Shown here piece after piece: positions 59,914 to 64,000 of a stretch of DNA of 64,000 nucleotides. The stretch covers positions 132,550-196,549 of the forward strand of contig JBKECN010000024.1 in assembly GCA_047974565.1 (NCBI GenBank), given 5' to 3'. The position numbers and the translations under genes are program-made. The stretch comes from JBDIAG01 sp047974565. Lineage in GTDB: Bacteria > Actinomycetota > Actinomycetes > Actinomycetales > CAWJMD01. How positions within the stretch are numbered: position 1 is the first letter of the stretch; each line of letters begins with the position of its first letter. The notes beneath the pieces were generated by a model, which ran no database searches, had not been told where the DNA came from, and worked only from the letters and a program-made list of their open reading frames with translations.

Positions 59914-62889
59914 ATGGCGTACCACCTCGGCGTTGACATCGGCACCACTTTCACTGCTGCCGCCACCCTTCGTCCCGGAGGCGTCCCGGAGATGCTGGGT
60001 CTGGGCAACCGGGCGATGCAGATTCCCTCGGTGGTCTTCCTGGATGCGCAGGGCACGTTCGTCGTCGGCGAGCCGGCGGAGCGACGGGCACTGGCGGACC
60101 CGGGCCGCGCCGCACGCGAATTCAAGCGCCGCTTCGGCGATCACGTGCCATTGCTGTTGGGTGGGTCGCCCTTCTCGGCTCAACTGCTCACCGCGCGGGT
60201 GCTGAGCCACGTCATCGAGGTGGCGACGGAGCGGCTGGACGAGCCACCGGCGGCCATCACCGTCACCCACCCGGCGGCGTGGGGTGGCTATCGGCTCGAA
60301 CTCATGCAGCAGGCCCTGGACCTCGCGGGGGCGTCCTCAGCCCGATTGCTGCCCGAGCCTGTCGCGGCCGCGCTGCACTACACGAGCCAGACCCGGGTGC
60401 CGGTGGGGTCCACCGTGGCCGTGTACGACCTGGGTGGCGGCACGTTCGACATCTGCCTGCTGAAGAAGACGGCCGAGGGCGCATCCCGGGACTCGGTGCG
60501 GATGCTGGGCAGCCCGCAGGGCATCGAGCGGCTCGGTGGGGTGGACTTCGACGAGGCGATGTTCCAGTTGGTCGCGGCGAACCTTAACACCGCAGGCTTG
60601 GACCTGGACGACCCGGGGACGCTGCGCGCGATGATCCGGCTGAAGCGGGATTGCGTGGAGGCCAAGGAGTCCCTATCCAGCGACGTGGACGCCGCAGTGC
60701 CGGTGGACCTGCCCGGGCTCAGCACCACCGTGCGGGTGACCCGAGCTGAGCTGGAGGAGCGGCTGCGGCCAGTGCTGGCCGAGACGGTGTCGGCGGTGGG
60801 CCGCGCCCTGGAGTCGGCACAACTGCGCGCCGAGGAACTGCACTCGATCGTGCTGTGTGGTGGCAGTTCGCGGATCCCGTTGGCCGGTGAACTGCTACGG
60901 GAGGCCTTTGCTGCCCGCATCGCGGTGGACACCCACCCCAAGCACGACATCTGCCTGGGCGCGGTGCTGGCCGACGGACTGCACGACGCTGCGGCGCTGG
61001 AGTCCGGGGACGACCCGATCCAGGACCGAATCCCGCCCGTGCGGGAGAGCACCGAAAGCGGGCCCGTCGGTGCCGGTGCCGACGCTGGTGCGAGTGCCAG
61101 TGCCAGTTCCAGTGCCAGTTCCAGTGCCTTCGTGCCTACCACGGGCGATTCGGGAGCGTCCGCCATCGAATCGCAGGACCCCGCCCGGACCGCCCCGCTG
61201 CCCAGCGTGACAGCCGAGGCGACGTCCGACCCGTCGCTACTCACCGATCCAGCGCCCACCGAGCCGGTTCCCACCAACCCAGCGCCCGCCAACCCCGCGC
61301 CTACTCACCTAGCCCCCGCCAACCCCGCGCCCGCCGATCAGTCACCCACCCGGTCGGCACGCGATGAGCCGACGTCCTCCCCGCCGGCGCCGACCGACCC
61401 GATGCCGGTCGTTCCTCCCGACCCGGCACGCGGTGCTGCCGGGCTCGGCGATTCGGCAGCCTCTGGTGCTGGGATCAGCGACCCGGCGTCCACCCACGTG
61501 GAGTCGCCCGAGGCCTCCCCTGCCTCCCCCGGACGGGCGGTCGCAGCTGACCGCGATGGACGGTCGCGCCGTGGCCGGAACCGAATACTGATCGCCGCGG
61601 CGGCGGTGGTCGTCCTCGTCCTAGCGGTGGTGGGCGCGATCCGGCTGCTCGGCCCGGGCGCCGACTCAACCGCCGGCTCCGGCTCGGGCGCCTCGGCGTC
61701 CCCCTCCACCGGCCCGACACCCTTGGCCGACGCGACGGTGAGCATCTGGCTGCCCGTCCTCAACGATGCCCAGCAACGAGGGCTGGACGAGTTGCTCGTC
61801 CAGTATCAGCAGGAGAACCCGGGTCAGCAGGTCCAGGTCACCTATTATTTTGGAGACGACCAAAAGAAGGCGCTCACCGAGGCGGTGGACTCGGGTTCGC
61901 TGCCCGACGTCTATTCCGCGTGGGCGGCACCCGCCTACGGCGGCGGCTATGTCGACGACGGGCTGGCCGCTCAACTCGACTCGTACTACGCGCAGTACGG
62001 CTGGGACGAGCGGTTCCGCGATCCCTTGGTGGCCCCCTACCGGCGAGAGGGCTCGACCTATGGCACCCCCTGGCTGATCCGCGGTTGGGCGCTCTTCTAC
62101 AACAAGAAACTCTTCGCCGACGCCGGCGTCTCACCGGGCCCCACCACCGTGACCGAGCTCACCGAACTGGCCCGACAGTTGGACGGCGCCGGGATCACTC
62201 CCTTCTCGGTGGGCGCGGCGAGCGAGTGGCATTCGGCCCGGCTGCTGGACAACCTGGTGGAGGCCGAGTGCGGCTCGGATCTGACCGACCGGCTCACCGC
62301 CCTGGAGGTCACCTGGGACCAGGAGTGCGTGGCGTCGGCGTTCACCATCTTCCGGCAGTACACCACTGAGTTCGCCCACCCGCAGACCAGGTCGTTGACC
62401 CAGCACCAGGCCGCCTACGAGTTCGCCCACGGGGGCGCGGCGATGCAACTCGAGGGGGACGATTTCCTGGCCCAGGCCGTCGGCGAGGGACTGGACGCCG
62501 ACACCACCGGAGTTTTCCTCTTCCCGACCGGAACCGGCCGCCAGTACGCCTACTCCGAGGGCCTGTACATCTCCGCCGGCTCCGCGCACCAGGATCAGGC
62601 GGCGGCCCTCATCGACTTCCTCACCTCGACCCCGTCCCAGCAGCACCTGCAGGGCCTGTTCAGTGTGTCCTCGGTGAACGCCGCCGTCGGGCCGCCGACG
62701 ATGTTGCCCCAGGTGGAGCAGGACCTGGCCGCGGTGGTCGCCAGCAGCCAGGGGTACTTCGCGAACTTCGACCAGGACTTCGACCCGGACGTGCGCCTGG
62801 TGTACTACCAGGTTCAGTCGGAGGTGATCGACGGCACGCTTGCCCCGGGCGATGCCGGACGGACGTTCAGCCAGCGGGTTTCCGGCTGA
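59914..62889 (+). CDS. Transmembrane Hsp70 ATPase fused to extracellular ABC-type solute-binding domain
   Basis: A 991-residue three-part protein. Residues 1-370 are an Hsp70/actin-fold nucleotide-binding domain: VDIGTTFTAA (phosphate loop 1, from residue 7), PEPVAAALHY, YDLGGGTFDI (phosphate loop 2, D172) and CGGSSRIP (adenosine loop). There is no Hsp70 peptide-binding domain. Residues about 370-550 are a Ser/Ala then Pro/Ala/Thr linker. A membrane helix (ILIAAAAVVVLVLAVVGAI, about 558-576) follows a basic RSRRGRNR stretch, placing the ATPase inside and the rest outside. Residues about 605-991 resemble family 1 solute-binding proteins (ATVSIWLPVLND, PDVYSAWAAPAYGGGY, TPWLIRGWALFYNKKLFADAG, INHERIT-type sugar-binding layout). 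GGGAGGGG precedes the ATG. Probably a ligand sensor coupling an external sugar or peptide to a cytosolic ATPase. Confidence 0.88.
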   Translation: MAYHLGVDIGTTFTAAATLRPGGVPEMLGLGNRAMQIPSVVFLDAQGTFVVGEPAERRALADPGRAAREFKRRFGDHVPLLLGGSPFSAQLLTARVLSHVIEVATERLDEPPAAITVTHPAAWGGYRLELMQQALDLAGASSARLLPEPVAAALHYTSQTRVPVGSTVAVYDLGGGTFDICLLKKTAEGASRDSVRMLGSPQGIERLGGVDFDEAMFQLVAANLNTAGLDLDDPGTLRAMIRLKRDCVEAKESLSSDVDAAVPVDLPGLSTTVRVTRAELEERLRPVLAETVSAVGRALESAQLRAEELHSIVLCGGSSRIPLAGELLREAFAARIAVDTHPKHDICLGAVLADGLHDAAALESGDDPIQDRIPPVRESTESGPVGAGADAGASASASSSASSSAFVPTTGDSGASAIESQDPARTAPLPSVTAEATSDPSLLTDPAPTEPVPTNPAPANPAPTHLAPANPAPADQSPTRSARDEPTSSPPAPTDPMPVVPPDPARGAAGLGDSAASGAGISDPASTHVESPEASPASPGRAVAADRDGRSRRGRNRILIAAAAVVVLVLAVVGAIRLLGPGADSTAGSGSGASASPSTGPTPLADATVSIWLPVLNDAQQRGLDELLVQYQQENPGQQVQVTYYFGDDQKKALTEAVDSGSLPDVYSAWAAPAYGGGYVDDGLAAQLDSYYAQYGWDERFRDPLVAPYRREGSTYGTPWLIRGWALFYNKKLFADAGVSPGPTTVTELTELARQLDGAGITPFSVGAASEWHSARLLDNLVEAECGSDLTDRLTALEVTWDQECVASAFTIFRQYTTEFAHPQTRSLTQHQAAYEFAHGGAAMQLEGDDFLAQAVGEGLDADTTGVFLFPTGTGRQYAYSEGLYISAGSAHQDQAAALIDFLTSTPSQQHLQGLFSVSSVNAAVGPPTMLPQVEQDLAAVVASSQGYFANFDQDFDPDVRLVYYQVQSEVIDGTLAPGDAGRTFSQRVSG

Positions 62890-62897
62890 ACGTCGTA

Positions 62898-62914
62898 CCG
62901 GCGAGCGACGCCGG
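62898..62914. terminator. Small hairpin between convergent genes
   Basis: A CCGGCG-AGCGA-CGCCGG stem lies in the 31-bp gap between the Hsp70/solute-binding gene and the convergent wall-anchored gene. It is short and has no U-tract. Confidence 0.35.
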
Positions 62915-62920
62915 AGCCGG

Positions 62921-64000
62921 TCAGGCCCTGCGACGCCGCCGGGAGACCAGGGCCACCCCGAGCAGCAGCATCGCCGAGGCCAGAGACATGATCAACGCGG
63001 TCTGTACCCCGGTATAGGCCAACTGCCCAGGCTGGGTAACGGTCCGCGTCGGGGTCGGCGTCGGAGTCGGGGTCGGCGTGGGGCGGGTCTGCGGCGGCGG
63101 CGCCGACGTGGGGGTCAGCAGCACCTGCAGCGTCGCCGGGTCACTGTCGTCCTCGTCACCGGTGTTCGGGGTGAGATCGATGGCGTCGTCGATGGACGGG
63201 TCGTTGCCGCCGGCGTCGCTGCCGGGAATCGAGTCCACGTCAGGCAGTGGCTCGGAGTTCGGCATCACCAGCACCGCGCCGGAGTCGTCGACCGGTGTCG
63301 CCTCGGCGATCTCGGCGACGTTGGTGGCCGTGCCGGAGCGAACCAGTTTCATGGCCACCGTGATCGAGGCGGAGCCGCCCGCGGGGATGACACCGTGGTA
63401 CTGATACGTGGCTGTGCCGTCCGGCTGCGCGGTCCAGTCGGGGTCGGCCAAGGTCATCCCGCTGGGGATGTAGTCGACGATCACCGGGTCCTTGGCGTCC
63501 ACCTCTCCCTGGTTGAAGACCTCGATCTTGTACGTGACGACCGCGCCGAAGACCATCGGGCTCGGTGTGCTGGCGATCGTCTTGCGCAGTGCCAGGTCGA
63601 AAACCGGTGAGTGGAAACCGAAGTCGACGGTGAGGTTGGACAGGTTGTCGGCGTTCGGGTCGTTGTCCGGCCCGGTCTCCCCGGTCGGGGCGAACGGTCC
63701 CAGCACCACCGGGCCCGACAACACATACCCGGAGCCGTTGTCGGCACCGTTGTTGTCCTCGTCGACGTCGTCGCCGGGGTCGCTGCTGACCGTGGTGGAC
63801 GGCAGACTGCCGAACAGCGGCTCGCCACGCTCCCAGTTCGAGCCCGGGATGCCGACGAGGTAGGTGCCCGAGGGTAGGTCGGTGAACAGGTAGAGGCCGT
63901 CGGTGTCGGTGCTGGTGGTGGCGATGGCGTCACGATCGTCGATCACCTGGTCGTTGTTGGTGTCGTCGGGCACCCCATCGGCGTCGGCGTCGGCGAACAC
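62921..64000 (-). CDS. Cell-wall-anchored DUF11/SdrD-B-like surface protein, 5'-truncated
   Basis: The visible 359 residues are the C-terminal part; the frame is open at the right edge, so the N-terminus with its signal peptide lies outside. The first 125 residues form an SdrD-B-type domain (DADADGVPDDTNNDQVIDD, GLYLFTDLPSGTYLVGIPG), Asp-rich and probably calcium-binding. A DUF11-like domain follows (FDLALRKTIAS to TATNVAEIAE). A Thr/Pro repeat leads to QLAYTG, a membrane helix and RRRRRA: a class E-type LAXTG sorting signal for covalent attachment to peptidoglycan by sortase. No sortase gene is in the window. Likely a structural or adhesive surface protein. Confidence 0.82.
   Translation of the reverse strand: MFADADADGVPDDTNNDQVIDDRDAIATTSTDTDGLYLFTDLPSGTYLVGIPGSNWERGEPLFGSLPSTTVSSDPGDDVDEDNNGADNGSGYVLSGPVVLGPFAPTGETGPDNDPNADNLSNLTVDFGFHSPVFDLALRKTIASTPSPMVFGAVVTYKIEVFNQGEVDAKDPVIVDYIPSGMTLADPDWTAQPDGTATYQYHGVIPAGGSASITVAMKLVRSGTATNVAEIAEATPVDDSGAVLVMPNSEPLPDVDSIPGSDAGGNDPSIDDAIDLTPNTGDEDDSDPATLQVLLTPTSAPPPQTRPTPTPTPTPTPTRTVTQPGQLAYTGVQTALIMSLASAMLLLGVALVSRRRRRA

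Overview
The window is high-GC DNA with dense coding, GTG/TTG starts beside ATG, many 4-bp ATGA/GTGA gene overlaps and an actinobacterial rplJ-rplL / rpoB-rpoC / rpsL-rpsG-fusA-tuf block. RpoB begins from a TTG codon after a strong ribosome binding site and reads LAASRTAS, as in many actinobacteria. A LAYTG sorting signal, Tat-lipoprotein and secreted proteins also fit a Gram-positive actinomycete. The genus cannot be read from the sequence; a Micrococcales or Propionibacteriales-type organism is an inference only.

Positions 1-36.5 kb are a surface or exopolysaccharide locus. It holds at least seven glycosyltransferases, two O-antigen-ligase/polymerase-like membrane proteins (5407-6747 and 26279-27757), three Wzz-like chain-length proteins (one fused to a BY-kinase-like domain without a P-loop), a Wzx-type flippase, two adjacent sulfotransferases, a polysaccharide deacetylase, a GNAT-like protein, and a tightly coupled minus-strand run for an amino sugar nucleotide (Gfo/Idh oxidoreductase, epimerase, two DegT aminotransferases, a NeuD/PglD-type acyltransferase). 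Secreted proteins are interspersed: two beta-helix proteins, two GH39-like clan-A glycosidases, an 859-residue propeller/FnIII protein and a Tat-lipoprotein esterase. One gene fuses an APH-type small-molecule kinase to a GT4 glycosyltransferase.

Positions 36.5-56.7 kb carry translation and transcription genes on the minus strand (tuf, fusA, rpsG, rpsL, rpoC, rpoB, rplL, rplJ). Two interruptions stand out. Between rpoC and rpsL lie an SGNH hydrolase, an APC permease, a gene of unknown function and a 714-bp array of 14 palindromes. Between rplL and rpoB lies a flavohemoglobin gene on the opposite strand. Sigma70-type promoters can be read for rpsL, rpoB and rplJ, and terminators after tuf, after rpoC and between hmp and rplL.

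Positions 56.7-64 kb are accessory: an antitoxin-like excisionase-fold protein followed by a PIN-domain toxin whose catalytic core has been replaced, rtcB RNA ligase, a very unusual membrane protein joining a cytoplasmic Hsp70 ATPase domain to an extracellular ABC-type solute-binding domain, and the 3' part of a cell-wall-anchored DUF11/SdrD-B-like protein running off the right edge. No rRNA, tRNA, CRISPR array or intact insertion sequence was recognised.
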